A stretch of DNA of 64,000 bases from DATARH01 sp050246595. GTDB lineage: Bacteria; Pseudomonadota; Alphaproteobacteria; ATCC43930; CGMCC-115725. Shown one piece after another: positions 33,617 to 42,090 of the stretch (position 1 is its first letter; the number at the start of each line of letters is the position of its first letter). The stretch is from positions 1 through 64,000 of the forward strand of contig JBFWVT010000002.1 in NCBI GenBank assembly GCA_050246595.1, written 5' to 3'. Below the pieces are notes generated by a model. It did not search any database, was not told the DNA's origin, and saw nothing but the letters and a program-made list of their open reading frames with translations. The translations under genes and the position numbers were made by a program.

Positions 33617-35572
33617 TCACTCGTTCAGCGGGCCGGGCGGGTCTTCGCCGGTCGGCGGAGGCGGCTCTGGCGGGCTGCTTCTTCTGCGCTCCTTTTTCCG
33701 CTGTCTGCGGCGCGCGGTCGGGCGCTGGGAATCAACATGCGGCCGAGGCTCCTCGGGCGCGTCTGCATCCTCTTCCGGCTCGGATTCGGCGGCAGCCGGT
33801 TCCTCCTCGGGTCCGGGCTCTGGTTCAGGCTCCGGCGCATATCGCTCGCGCATCTCTTCCCATATCTGCCGGTAGTCGCTCTTGGACATGAACGGCTCGC
33901 GCCTCAGCGGTCCCATCGGGATCGCCACCGGAACTGCGCGCGGCATGCCCATACCAGCAATGTGAATGCTGAATGTGCCGTCAGGGTGGTTGGTTAGGCT
34001 CTTGGCCGGAGTCTCGCCCATATCGACGGCGATTTTGTAGGCGTCCTCGCTGAGCGGATTGGCAATCTTGATCGCGCACTGCTTCAGCGCGTCGAGCAGT
34101 CGGTGGTCGCTGCTCATTTGTGACATGCGCTGGTTCGCCATATTGATTGATATGTTCTGCTTGCGGCACCTTGCGAGGATGCCATCAAGGTGATTGGCGC
34201 TGGTGCCTTTCTTGCAGTAGTCGGACAACTCGTCGATAAAGACAAAGCAGGGCGTTTTCCGGCTTTCGGGAACCGTAACGCGTCGCTCGCTTACCGCGCC
34301 AAGCAGGGCTATAAAGAAGCGGCCGACGACGGCGGTGCCACGCCCTAGACCGCTCGTGTCGATGATGATGACGCTCCCGCGCTCGATTTCATCGAACAGG
34401 TTGAACGTTGTTTTGGAATGCGAAACCAGGCGCTCGAAGACGCGAATGTTCTTGATCCCTTCGAGGCGCGCCAGCAGCGCCGAGTGCGTTTGCCCGATAT
34501 TGCCTCTGCCCAGTTCCGCGGTGAACAGGTTGCGGTCGTCGGGATCGGAGAGCGCAGCGATGACGTCGGCGTAGATTTCCGGGCCGTCCGCGTGCAGGAG
34601 CCGGCGCATGTCGGCAATCGTGGCGTCCGGAATCGTCAGCATCAGGCGCAGGCAGGCGAAGAACAGGCGCTGCATATTGCCGGTAAACGGGTCACCGACT
34701 TCGCTTGAAAAGACGAACTCCATCAGCTCGCTGGTGACATCGAATTTCGCGTCCGTATCGCCGGGCAGCCCGAGATCGAACAGGTTGAACGCCGGGGGTC
34801 GCTCGCCGTCGGGGTCGATGTAGACAAGCTTCCCGTGGAGCGGCTCGCCGGGAGCAAAGAACTTCAGGCGCGGCAGCAAATACAGGAGCGGTGGCGGCTT
34901 GCCGCCCTCGCCCGGCTGGTCGCCCTGGCTGTCGAGCACCACGACGCTTGCCTTGCCTTCGGCAACCAGCTTCAGATCCTCGTGTATAAACGTCGAGAAG
35001 ACGTGGTGGGTCTTGCCTGCGCCCGGCCGCGCCAGCGTCCACATGCCTTCGTACCGCTTCTGCTGCGTGAGCGGCAGCGGGACCAGCACGCGAAAGAGCT
35101 CCGCCAGCACGGTGCCGCGCAGATAGGTCTCCACCAGCTCCGCGGGTTCCATGCGGGCTGCCAGCGCGCGAGGGTGTGCGTTATCGACCTTCGCAGCGTT
35201 CCCCTTGATCCGCTTTTTCAGCTGCTCAAAAAGGCGCGTGTCAGTGCGGCACAGCGCCCCAATCATCTCCTCAATGACCCGCCCGATGTCGGGGATAAAG
35301 TCCGATAGCGGCGCGGTGAAGCTGAACGGTCCCGGATCGTGTTTCGGCAGCGCGCGGTGGAAGATATCGAGCGCCCGGCTCAGCGCCTGATGGAATTCGC
35401 GCATCACCTCGGGCTGGCGTTTTTCTCGGAGTTCTGCGTGCCAGTCCTGGAATTTGGCGTGCTCGTGCGTGCCCGGCGGCGGGATGGGATGGTCGATATC
35501 CTCGTCGGCGAAGTACTCGGCTTTATAGAGATTGAGCCGGACGCGGTGGACCGCCTCGGCTAGCGATCCCAT
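33617..35572 (-). CDS. VirD4/TraG-like coupling ATPase
   Basis: A 651-residue AAA+-like DNA pump. Walker A is ARPGAGKTHH (181-190), followed by VVVLDSQGDQPGEGG. Walker B is in PCFVFIDELSDYCKKG, with SINMANQRMSQM and LLDALKQCAIKIANPLSED downstream as in TraG/VirD4 coupling proteins. The C-terminal 90 residues are acidic, Pro-rich and basic. No N-terminal transmembrane pair is visible; instead the adjacent gene (35560-35850), which overlaps its start, encodes a small membrane protein that may anchor it. It should link the element's DNA to a transfer channel provided in trans. Confidence 0.8.
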   Translation of the reverse strand: MGSLAEAVHRVRLNLYKAEYFADEDIDHPIPPPGTHEHAKFQDWHAELREKRQPEVMREFHQALSRALDIFHRALPKHDPGPFSFTAPLSDFIPDIGRVIEEMIGALCRTDTRLFEQLKKRIKGNAAKVDNAHPRALAARMEPAELVETYLRGTVLAELFRVLVPLPLTQQKRYEGMWTLARPGAGKTHHVFSTFIHEDLKLVAEGKASVVVLDSQGDQPGEGGKPPPLLYLLPRLKFFAPGEPLHGKLVYIDPDGERPPAFNLFDLGLPGDTDAKFDVTSELMEFVFSSEVGDPFTGNMQRLFFACLRLMLTIPDATIADMRRLLHADGPEIYADVIAALSDPDDRNLFTAELGRGNIGQTHSALLARLEGIKNIRVFERLVSHSKTTFNLFDEIERGSVIIIDTSGLGRGTAVVGRFFIALLGAVSERRVTVPESRKTPCFVFIDELSDYCKKGTSANHLDGILARCRKQNISINMANQRMSQMSSDHRLLDALKQCAIKIANPLSEDAYKIAVDMGETPAKSLTNHPDGTFSIHIAGMGMPRAVPVAIPMGPLRREPFMSKSDYRQIWEEMRERYAPEPEPEPGPEEEPAAAESEPEEDADAPEEPRPHVDSQRPTARRRQRKKERRRSSPPEPPPPTGEDPPGPLNE

Positions 35573-35850
35573 GGCGCGTGGTCTTTCTCTTTATCCTTCT
35601 CGGCCCCCCAGTTGGCATAGGCTTGGCTGGGCGGCGGCAATCCCCGCTGCGGCTGATGCTCGATATCCGGCGGCTGCGTCATGTGCCTCAACGGATCAAA
35701 GCGCGTCGGCTGCTGATTGCGAAGCAGATAAACGGCTAGAACTATGAAGGCGACCGCAATCAGCGTCATACTCTCGGAGGTGAAGATCGTCTCCCCTATT
35801 GTCCGCACACTTTCGCATATGAGATTTGGCGTTTCCACTAGAACCTCCAT
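35560..35850 (-). CDS. Small single-pass membrane protein
   Basis: A 96-residue protein with one transmembrane helix (LIAVAFIVLAVYLLR, about residues 30-44) and a Pro/Gln-rich cytoplasmic tail. It overlaps the coupling ATPase start by 13 bp, so both are co-translated. That ATPase lacks its own transmembrane segment, and this protein is the natural candidate for its membrane anchor. No family recognised. Confidence 0.6.
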   Translation of the reverse strand: MEVLVETPNLICESVRTIGETIFTSESMTLIAVAFIVLAVYLLRNQQPTRFDPLRHMTQPPDIEHQPQRGLPPPSQAYANWGAEKDKEKDHAPWDR

Positions 35851-36275
35851 GTTATCGTTTCTGGTCTCGAACCATACCGGTTCAGGAATGCCGCGAATTC
35901 GGCAAAGGCGGCCCGCATGCGCGGCTCAAACTCGCTAAGCTGTTGAGCAGTATCGAATTTGACCGTGTAGATCGGATTCCGCAGCGCCTTCTCGACGGTC
36001 AATACCCATTCGTCTGGGAGCTGCGGCGGAAGATCTCGCGGCCATTCATAGGGCTCGCGCCTGGTCTCGGCGCGCGCTTTGGCGCGCTCGGCGTCGCGCA
36101 GCATGCGGAAATACCAAGAAGGTGTGCGATCGAGGATGGTGTGATGGAACAGGTCGTAATGGGCAATAGCCCAGAGATTCTCAGCCGAAAATATGATGTG
36201 CGCGGTAAGGACGAAGAAGCGCCCCGGTGTTCTGCCGGGGCCGCTCTCCTGGCCGCGGCTAACCGCGACCCGCAT
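35838..36275 (-). CDS. Hypothetical transfer-region protein (145 aa)
   Basis: A 145-residue soluble protein. The best-supported part starts near ENLWAIAHYDLFHHTILDRT and continues RMLRDAERAKARAETRREPY, PPQLPDEWVLTVEKALRNPI and FEPRMRAAFAEFAAFLNRYG. The exact start is uncertain: the first 25 residues are unconvincing. It overlaps the small membrane gene by 13 bp and is contiguous with the 36276 gene, so it belongs to the transfer operon. No known family. Confidence 0.5.
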   Translation of the reverse strand: MRVAVSRGQESGPGRTPGRFFVLTAHIIFSAENLWAIAHYDLFHHTILDRTPSWYFRMLRDAERAKARAETRREPYEWPRDLPPQLPDEWVLTVEKALRNPIYTVKFDTAQQLSEFEPRMRAAFAEFAAFLNRYGSRPETITWRF

Positions 36276-36602
36276 TTATCTCCGCCATATGCGCCAGATT
36301 ACGTAGACAACCAGCGCCACAGCGCCGATCTGCGCTGCTGCGGAGACCAGGGGCTGCACGCCCCGCACGAGATTGCCCCAGGCCATATTGAATGTGCCCG
36401 CCATCTGCTGGTCTGCGCCGGGGGTCGACAGCCACAGGAGGGCGAAGGCGCCGACGACGGCGACAGTGATGACGCGTCGCGCTTTCACCGTTCCCCTGTC
36501 CTCGCCCGAATCGGCCCCGAATCCTGTGAGCATCCCCAGACCCTTGAAGCCGAGGAACAGCGCGCCGCCGAGGATTATGAACGTTGCGATCGTGTCAGCC
36601 AT
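36276..36602 (-). CDS. Small two-helix membrane protein (pilin-like size)
   Basis: A 108-residue protein starting at MADTIATFIILGGALFLGFK, with hydrophobic helices at about 5-25 and 47-62 and a third at the C-terminus (VALVVYVIWRIWRR). Length and helix layout resemble small conjugation membrane proteins such as TrbC/VirB2 pilins or VirB3, but no motif proves it. It is preceded by GGAGAGTCGCAA and overlaps 36595-36807 by 8 bp. Part of the transfer operon. Confidence 0.55.
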   Translation of the reverse strand: MADTIATFIILGGALFLGFKGLGMLTGFGADSGEDRGTVKARRVITVAVVGAFALLWLSTPGADQQMAGTFNMAWGNLVRGVQPLVSAAAQIGAVALVVYVIWRIWRR

Positions 36603-36807
36603 TTGCGACTCTCCTGTAGGTGATTGGGGATGGAAGGCAGGGCTGAGCTGAAAGTTCGGCGGCGTGACGGTTCCTCCTGTGTTGTGTGCGATTGATCTCA
36701 TCGACGCGGGAGTGGACCGGCACGTCCTCTGGGGCGCCGGTCAGGATTCGTAGCCAGTCGGCTGGGATGTCGTCTGAGTAGAGGGCCACTTTTTTAATGA
36801 TGGACAT
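36595..36807 (-). CDS. Small hypothetical protein (70 aa)
   Basis: ATG 36807 encodes MSIIKKVALYSDDIPADWLR and a polar tail. Its stop overlaps the start of the membrane protein gene by 8 bp. An AGAGCTAATGT context precedes it. The N-terminal half looks like a real protein; the C-terminal half is low in information. Probably the first gene of the transfer run, but weakly supported. Confidence 0.4.
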   Translation of the reverse strand: MSIIKKVALYSDDIPADWLRILTGAPEDVPVHSRVDEINRTQHRRNRHAAELSAQPCLPSPITYRRVANG

Positions 36808-37026
36808 TAGCTCTGCTCCAAGTGCTATTGTACAACACGAATTCGAACCCAAAGAACCGCATGTATCTTTCAGATCTAGACACAGCGTGAACTGCCGCCG
36901 CCCAATCCTCTATAAGCTTCAGGTTAGACGGCGGGCAGCGTGTAGAGACTGACGAGTGGATCGCCTTGTTCTGTATCTCACCCAACTCGTCAAAAAATTA
37001 CTCAGGGTGGGTATTTGCCCCGCTCG

Positions 37027-37524
37027 TCATTCGGCAGCAGCCAGCTCCTTCTCTTCTAGTTGGACAGCAATGGTCAACGGAAGTGCAACAACCTCATCGG
37101 CGGCCGGGAATAGCGCCGAATTCGCGGCCGGACTGACATGCAGTTCGATGCGGGCTTCTTGCTCTTTGATGTGCCGTAGCAGCGGCAGGTAACTTATTTT
37201 GCTAGCAATCAGTCCTACCACGTCGTTAGCCATAGCGGCTCGATGTGCGTATAGAAACACCGACACATCAGGCCGACCACCATTGCTGAAATGGAGATCG
37301 ACCCCATGTCGGCGTAACTCCAACAACATTTCTTCCCGAACTTGCTCGGCTCCGAAGACGGCATGTATGCGCCGCAAAGTGCGGCGGACAGTGGGTTTGG
37401 CTTGGCGCATATGGTCAATCAGCGCCGATACCGAAAACTCGCTACCCCCGAACTCCCGCACTGCTGCGTAGAGATCATCGATATCGATGACTATTGACAG
37501 ATCCTGCGAATACGGAATGGACAT
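37027..37524 (-). CDS. Possible degenerate NYN/PIN-like protein
   Basis: A 165-residue protein: SIVIDIDDLYAAVREFGGSE, VSALIDHMRQAKPTVRRTLR, then GRPDVSVFLYAHRAAMANDV, GLIASKISYLPLLRHIKEQE and ARIELHV. The succession of an Asp-bearing first strand, a (K)GxxDV helix, an S-x-S-x-YLPLL strand-helix and a final strand resembles NYN/LabA-type PIN domains (DxD...KGVDV...SGDSDFxPLV). The second acidic pair is lost, so nuclease activity is doubtful. It stands alone with its own GGAGGATAA upstream. Assignment tentative. Confidence 0.5.
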   Translation of the reverse strand: MSIPYSQDLSIVIDIDDLYAAVREFGGSEFSVSALIDHMRQAKPTVRRTLRRIHAVFGAEQVREEMLLELRRHGVDLHFSNGGRPDVSVFLYAHRAAMANDVVGLIASKISYLPLLRHIKEQEARIELHVSPAANSALFPAADEVVALPLTIAVQLEEKELAAAE

Positions 37525-37586
37525 TTTATCCTCCTATCGTCGTGTTTAAACGCAACGCCTCTCAATGGGACGCGGATACACAATTC

Positions 37587-37618
37587 CCCTGGGCCTATAC
37601 CGCAGTATAGGCCCAGGG
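37587..37618. promoter_or_regulatory. Perfect 14-bp stem-loop
   Basis: CCCTGGGCCTATAC (37587-37600) and GTATAGGCCCAGGG (37605-37618) pair perfectly around CGCA. It lies between 37905-37633 and the 37524 gene on the minus strand. It could be a terminator/attenuator or a protein-binding site; there is no T-run on either strand. Confidence 0.6.
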
Positions 37619-37632
37619 TTATATGTTTCTGG

Positions 37633-37905
37633 TCAGCCGCGACGCTCTCTCGTACGCGGAAAGACGAAATGGTCGGCTCCGTCGGTAGTAATACCGTTTG
37701 ACCACCATCCGTGTCCGCGTTCGATAAGATCGCGTAGTGATGTTGGGAGAGAGGGTGCCGTTGATTTACTCGACGCCGTGGCTCCATACGGGAGCACCGC
37801 TTTATGCGGCTCAGGCGGCACGTATGATACAAGCACGCCGGCTCTCACCGGCCACTCGGCTGTCGAGGGTATTGCTTTTTCCGCAATATTTAGTATACTG
37901 CTCAT
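37633..37905 (-). CDS. Hypothetical protein (90 aa), weak
   Basis: ATG 37905 opens a 90-residue frame (MSSILNIAEKAIPSTAEWPV, SLRDLIERGHGWWSNGITTD) in AT-moderate DNA, with a gap and hairpin before the next gene in the same direction. Composition is plausible, but there is no recognisable family and the ribosome site is weak. An overlapping plus-strand frame of 177 codons looks worse. Could be non-coding. Confidence 0.35.
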   Translation of the reverse strand: MSSILNIAEKAIPSTAEWPVRAGVLVSYVPPEPHKAVLPYGATASSKSTAPSLPTSLRDLIERGHGWWSNGITTDGADHFVFPRTRERRG

Positions 37906-38143
37906 GGATGTGGCCTCGTTGTGGCGGGGCTATGTCAAGCCGGGGCTGGCGGGTCGCATCCGCCCTTCCCGACGGGTTCGGTCGCTAAGGCGCCGAACCC
38001 CTTCAAGGCTCGGCGCTGAGGCGACCGGGCCTTATATCGTCCAGGGATGTGCGGCGGTCTCCGACAATAACCCGCCAAAAACCGCCAAAAACGGCTGACA
38101 ATGGGGTATAGTTTCTGAGAGGAACCTACAGGACTGGAATGCG

Positions 38144-39547
38144 ATGCCCCGGCCTAGACACGATAGAAGCAAGAGATGGGTGGCCGTCGTCAAAGAAAGA
38201 ATGCGACTGAAAGGATTAGAGAATAAGGAACTTGCTGACATAGCAGGGATGTCGCTCAGAAATTTCGAACGCATTTTTGAAGAGAGTATTGTACCTTCTC
38301 CAAGTAATCGCGCTTCGATAGACAGAGCACTCAATATTGACCCGGAAGATAGCAAACAACTCCGTGATGCGGATCGTAGAGAAGAAGCTAAGACAGAAAA
38401 CCAGCGAGGCCTTGCCGTTACATCAGCGGGTGAGTCTCGTCCAGGCGCTACTGAGTCTCGCATGGATTTACCTCGACTACTTCGGGAAAACGACATCAGC
38501 GAAGAATTTATAAATGACGTTATCATTTATAGTTCCGAAGAAGTACTTCCTTTCAATCTACGATCTCTCCTCGCACGATTTTTTCGAATAGTTATTGAGA
38601 AATCGGATTTTGCTGTGCGAGACGGTAGCTTTTCAGATAATCTCAAAATTGTGCAGCAGATCGGGTGGCTTACGGACGATGAAGTCACTCAGATCACCAG
38701 ACTTTATGATTTTCTAACTGGCGCTTTCGAATCACCAGAGAATTCTTTTATAAACGCCGCACATCTTCGAGATCCCGTTCTGCAGGCTATTTCACTTATT
38801 GCCCGGAGAATGCGTGATAAGACAGCAGTTACTAACAAACCCTCATCGTCTTACATACAAGATGAAAGTTTTTGGGCTGAGAAGTTTGTCAATGATATGC
38901 GTGCTGGGCAGTTTAATGGTCCTGCTTTCAAACGACGTATCGATCGCGATCTCATGCAAGCGATCCGCGGATTGCTAAGATCCTCTGATATCGACGTTCT
39001 ATTTCACATCATCACTGACCCCACTATGCCTCCAGACTTACGAAGTAATTGTGCTTCTCTTATTATTTCCCCCGGAACTCGTTATAGGAATAGACAAGGA
39101 GTTATAAGGACTGTTTTGGCTCTTGAAGATTACGTCCGAAAAAATATTGATAATGAGACGGCCTTGCCCGAAGAGGTACTACGGTGTATAGGATTAGCCG
39201 TAGCTAATCAGGAGTCTAGAGCAGATATACTGCTTGATTTTTTATCAAGTAGAGCGAAAGGAATGTCCGTAGAGCGATGGCTGAAAATTAGCGACGAGTA
39301 CTATGGGGACGTTTTCACCGCAATGGAGTACTGCACCAATAGATTAAGCGATTATAGATTTTCTGAGAAGGGTTGTGTTTGGGAAGCATTCTATGTAGCA
39401 CACAGAAGCGATGAAGCAAATCGAGAAACGAATAAGAGGCTGTTGGAGTCGCGCCTACATCGAATAGAAGCAGGAAGTCGATTGCAACGGCTCTGGGAAG
39501 AGCTATGCCGCAAAATTGCAGATCCAAACTACGATCTGACGTTTTGA
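38144..39547 (+). CDS. HTH (XRE-like) protein with large helical C-terminal region
   Basis: A 467-residue protein in strikingly AT-rich DNA. The first ~65 residues form an XRE-like HTH (VKERMRLKGLENKELADIAG, MSLRNFERIFEESIVPSPSN), followed by a charged linker. From about 105 to the end it is all-helical and repetitive-looking (LPRLLRENDISEEFINDVII, LRDPVLQAISLIARRMRDK, RIDRDLMQAIRGLLRSSDID), possibly HEAT-like. It is transcribed opposite to the transfer genes from its own promoter near 38100. Composition and isolation mark it as recent cargo, perhaps a regulator or immune sensor; no family recognised. Confidence 0.6.
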   Translation: MPRPRHDRSKRWVAVVKERMRLKGLENKELADIAGMSLRNFERIFEESIVPSPSNRASIDRALNIDPEDSKQLRDADRREEAKTENQRGLAVTSAGESRPGATESRMDLPRLLRENDISEEFINDVIIYSSEEVLPFNLRSLLARFFRIVIEKSDFAVRDGSFSDNLKIVQQIGWLTDDEVTQITRLYDFLTGAFESPENSFINAAHLRDPVLQAISLIARRMRDKTAVTNKPSSSYIQDESFWAEKFVNDMRAGQFNGPAFKRRIDRDLMQAIRGLLRSSDIDVLFHIITDPTMPPDLRSNCASLIISPGTRYRNRQGVIRTVLALEDYVRKNIDNETALPEEVLRCIGLAVANQESRADILLDFLSSRAKGMSVERWLKISDEYYGDVFTAMEYCTNRLSDYRFSEKGCVWEAFYVAHRSDEANRETNKRLLESRLHRIEAGSRLQRLWEELCRKIADPNYDLTF

Positions 39548-39899
39548 GATTGCACGAGCGTCGTACGCCCCTGGCGCATCCTAGCAAGCCCGTCGGGTTC
39601 GCCGCGCGCCGGATAGGCGCGCTCCTCGGCTTCGCGCCGAGTACGCATTCCTGTCGGAGGGATAACCCCCCGTAAACCATCACAGCCCCCGTATGTACGG
39701 GCGCGACGTCGATGGAAAGTCCCGCGAGAAAAGTGCATGACGGTGAGGTCTACATTCGGCATCCCCCTCGTTATAGGTTGATGGAGGCTGGCCTCCATCC
39801 CACTTCGGTTGAGCGAGGCGAGGTGTTTATTCGCCGCCCCAAAACGCATTAACATTTTTTGTAAAAAATCTGTGAGGCAAATCGCGCTTCGCGTTCGCT
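39548..39899. other. Non-coding stretch with several hairpins
   Basis: About 350 bp between the converging HTH gene and the HerA/VirD4-like ATPase gene. It contains GC-rich inverted repeats such as GCGCGCCGGATAGGCGCGC and CTCGGCTTCGCGCCGAG. A basic minus-strand frame of roughly 85 codons is possible here but is not supported by a ribosome site or family. Nothing else is recognised. Confidence 0.4.
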
Positions 39900-41255
39900 C
39901 TATTCGTTGAGCGCCTCTGGCGGCGTCTCGCCTGGAACGTCGGGTTGCGTCTTCCCCCGCTTCCCTCGGCGTATTGTGGGCGTGAGGCTTGCCATGAACG
40001 CACCGATCTCGGTCTCGATCTCCGCGAGCGGGCGGCCATAGAGGTGCCGGCAATTGCGCCGTATGGCCGCTGCGCCGCCCGGAGAGCGCCGCCGGGGGAG
40101 GTCGGGCATGGTGAGCGCCGTCGTCGTGTTCCCGTTGTCTGCGAGTGCTTGGTGCGGCCGGAGCCCTATCAGGTCGTCGGCCTTGGTTTTCAAAAAAATG
40201 TGCGACAGCTCCTCGGCGTCGTTGGGGCCGAGCCGGAACGCGACGATGGCGCCGATCGCGTCAACGAGCGCGGCGCGCAGATCGCGGTCATAGATCTGCC
40301 GCAGGCTCTGGTGGCTGAGGCAGATGGCGATGCCGAATTTTCGGAGACCGGTCAGCGATTCGAGGATCGTCTCGTTGATGAAGTGATGTGCCTCATTCAG
40401 GTACAGCGGGTACAGGGTACGGCTCTCCTTCGGCCGCTGCAGGGCGGCCACATGGAAATTCGCGAGCAGGAAGCCTACGATGATGCTCGCTTTTTTTATT
40501 CCCAGGCGCCCGTGCGGCACGGAGATAATCACGATCTGATTTTTCCTCAGCACGTCGGCGAAATTGAATGCGCTTTTCTTTTGCCCGACCACGTGGCGTA
40601 TGGCCGGATCGACAATAAGGGTGAACACCTTGTTAATCGTCGAGAGTGTCCGGTCGCGCTGCTCGCGGTCGGTCATGTGCTCGTCGAAGGTGCGCTCCCA
40701 GAAATGCCGCACTACGGGATCGCCGATATACCGGATCACCTGCTTGCGATATTCCGGCGTATCGAGGATGTAATTGAGGCCGAGCAGCGTGCTGTTGCCC
40801 CGCTCCAACAGGGCGACAATCGACGCCTGCACGAACATATCAACATTTGGGGCGTCGTCGAGATGCCATATAGTTTTTATAGTGTCAAGTATGAAGCTTG
40901 CCGCCAGCGCGTAATCGCTCGTAGGGACGTTATCAAGCACGTTGAACGACACCGGAAATTCAGCCGGGTTGAAGTAAATTACATCTTTTCGGCGCCACGG
41001 CGGTATCAGCTCCAAAAGGTTCTCGGCGTCGTCGTGGTGCGGGTCGATATAGAGGCACCCGAGGCCTTTGCGGATGTCCGAGAGCGCATAGTTTGTTAGC
41101 GCCGTAGATTTCCCCATGCCTGATTTGCCTAAGACCAACATGTGGCGCAGGCGCTGGGAACTGTGCAGCTCGAACGGTGCGACGGTATAGCGCCGACGGC
41201 GTTTGCTGTAGCGCTGGTGGTTACCGAGCGATAGCGAGAACGGATCGTTCATCAA
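39900..41255 (-). CDS. Second VirD4/HerA-like DNA-transfer ATPase
   Basis: A 451-residue AAA ATPase. RLRHMLVLGKSGMGKSTALT (Walker A near residue 45) is followed by GCLYIDPHHDDAENLLELIP and IYFNPAEFPVSFNVLD. The Walker B equivalent LYPLYLNEAHHF has Asn where Asp is usual, then IAICLSHQSLRQI and FRLGPNDAEELSHIF, as in TraD/VirD4-type coupling ATPases with a DUF87/HerA core. The C-terminal tail is basic and disordered. Having two coupling-like ATPases in one element is unusual. It lies just left of the hairpin cluster 41431-41640. Confidence 0.75.
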   Translation of the reverse strand: MMNDPFSLSLGNHQRYSKRRRRYTVAPFELHSSQRLRHMLVLGKSGMGKSTALTNYALSDIRKGLGCLYIDPHHDDAENLLELIPPWRRKDVIYFNPAEFPVSFNVLDNVPTSDYALAASFILDTIKTIWHLDDAPNVDMFVQASIVALLERGNSTLLGLNYILDTPEYRKQVIRYIGDPVVRHFWERTFDEHMTDREQRDRTLSTINKVFTLIVDPAIRHVVGQKKSAFNFADVLRKNQIVIISVPHGRLGIKKASIIVGFLLANFHVAALQRPKESRTLYPLYLNEAHHFINETILESLTGLRKFGIAICLSHQSLRQIYDRDLRAALVDAIGAIVAFRLGPNDAEELSHIFLKTKADDLIGLRPHQALADNGNTTTALTMPDLPRRRSPGGAAAIRRNCRHLYGRPLAEIETEIGAFMASLTPTIRRGKRGKTQPDVPGETPPEALNE

Positions 41256-41430
41256 AGCCAGCGCCGCACCGGTTATGCGTCCTGTGCTTTTTGAACGCGT
41301 TAGTGGGGTCGCTGGCGTTGATGCCGGATATGCTCAACGGCATCTGCAAAACGAAAGAGCATCTACTGGCATTATCACATGCGCATCGGCGATAGCCCGG
41401 CGCGGCGTAACACTACAGAACCGTCCGTGG

Positions 41431-41548
41431 CTGCACCGTGCCCGTCGATAGCGGCGTGACCTTCCGAGACGAGCGCTAGCGAATCAGTGCTGATAAGCAC
41501 TGATCGGCTAGGAAGGTCACGCCGCGTTAAGCGGCGGGCACGGTGCAG
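41431..41548. promoter_or_regulatory. Large imperfect cruciform (candidate oriT or regulatory structure)
   Basis: CTGCACCGTGCCCG (41431-41444) pairs with 41535-41548 and GCGGCGTGACCTTCC (41451-41465) pairs with 41511-41525. Inside, ATCAGTGCT (41483-41491) pairs with AGCACTGAT (41496-41504) around GATA. Together they fold a three-tier structure. It is intergenic, between a transfer ATPase and the AlpA/integrase genes, where oriT sites of mobilizable elements often sit. Confidence 0.65.
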
Positions 41549-41562
41549 AAATGTCGCTGTAT

Positions 41563-41581
41563 CCGCGCGTTTTTCGCGCGG
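41563..41581. terminator. Short stem-loop with T5 loop
   Basis: CCGCGCG TTTTT CGCGCGG forms a perfect 7-bp stem. It could terminate the AlpA/integrase transcript, although no T-run follows the stem. Confidence 0.4.
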
Positions 41582-41587
41582 CACCTA

Positions 41588-41640
41588 TCCCAGCCCGATA
41601 TCCCACCGCTAGAGATACCGGTTGGGATATCGGGCTGGGA
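41588..41640. promoter_or_regulatory. Perfect 18-bp inverted repeat with 17-nt spacer
   Basis: TCCCAGCCCGATATCCCA (41588-41605) and TGGGATATCGGGCTGGGA (41623-41640) are exact complements. Such long, exact, spaced repeats are typical of relaxase/accessory-protein binding at oriT, of replication origins or of strong operators. It sits 80 bp downstream of the AlpA-like gene. Confidence 0.65.
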
Positions 41641-41718
41641 CACAAAAGGCCGGTCGAGTTGCCCCGACCGGCCCGATGGATCGCACCGTTTGCAACCAGT
41701 CCGATCCGATGTTGGGCT

Positions 41719-41976
41719 CTATTCCAGAGCCTCGTCGTCATCCTCCGCGAGCGGAGGCACGTACGGTGGACGAGAGTTCAGCCATGCCTCAATCCAGCTT
41801 CGACGCCACGCCAGTCGGCACTTAGGTCCTGCTCCCAGCCGTATAGGCGCAGGGAACTCCCCTTTCGGCACCATCCGGTGCAGCACATGAAACCGGACAT
41901 AAGGCAGGTTGTAGTTGGCCTTAATCTCCTCCCACATCAGCAACGGGTCGTACTCAAACAGAGCGCGATCCTTCAT
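41719..41976 (-). CDS. AlpA-like excisionase / DNA-binding regulator
   Basis: An 85-residue small winged-helix protein: YVRFHVLHRMVPKGEFPAPI, RLGAGPKCRLAWRRSWIEAW, LNSRPP. This is the AlpA pattern (helix-turn-helix, FPxPIRLG, W+xxxVxxWL). AlpA-type factors act as recombination directionality factors or activators of the neighbouring integrase. It follows the integrase gene by 114 bp in the same direction and the pair abuts the right att site. The C-terminal tail is acidic. Confidence 0.7.
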   Translation of the reverse strand: MKDRALFEYDPLLMWEEIKANYNLPYVRFHVLHRMVPKGEFPAPIRLGAGPKCRLAWRRSWIEAWLNSRPPYVPPLAEDDDEALE

Positions 41977-42090
41977 CGCGATTTCCTCCGGAGTAGGCCG
42001 GAGGTAGTCGCGACCCCGACACCGGCGTTAGCCGCGCAGCGGGTGGCCGGGCGGGATTGCCCGGTTGAATGCGAGCCTAAGCTTGATGGG

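Noticed and set aside
41431..41640. Integron attC site
   Set aside because: No integron integrase or gene cassettes, and no attC-type consensus ends; the hairpins are too long and exact.
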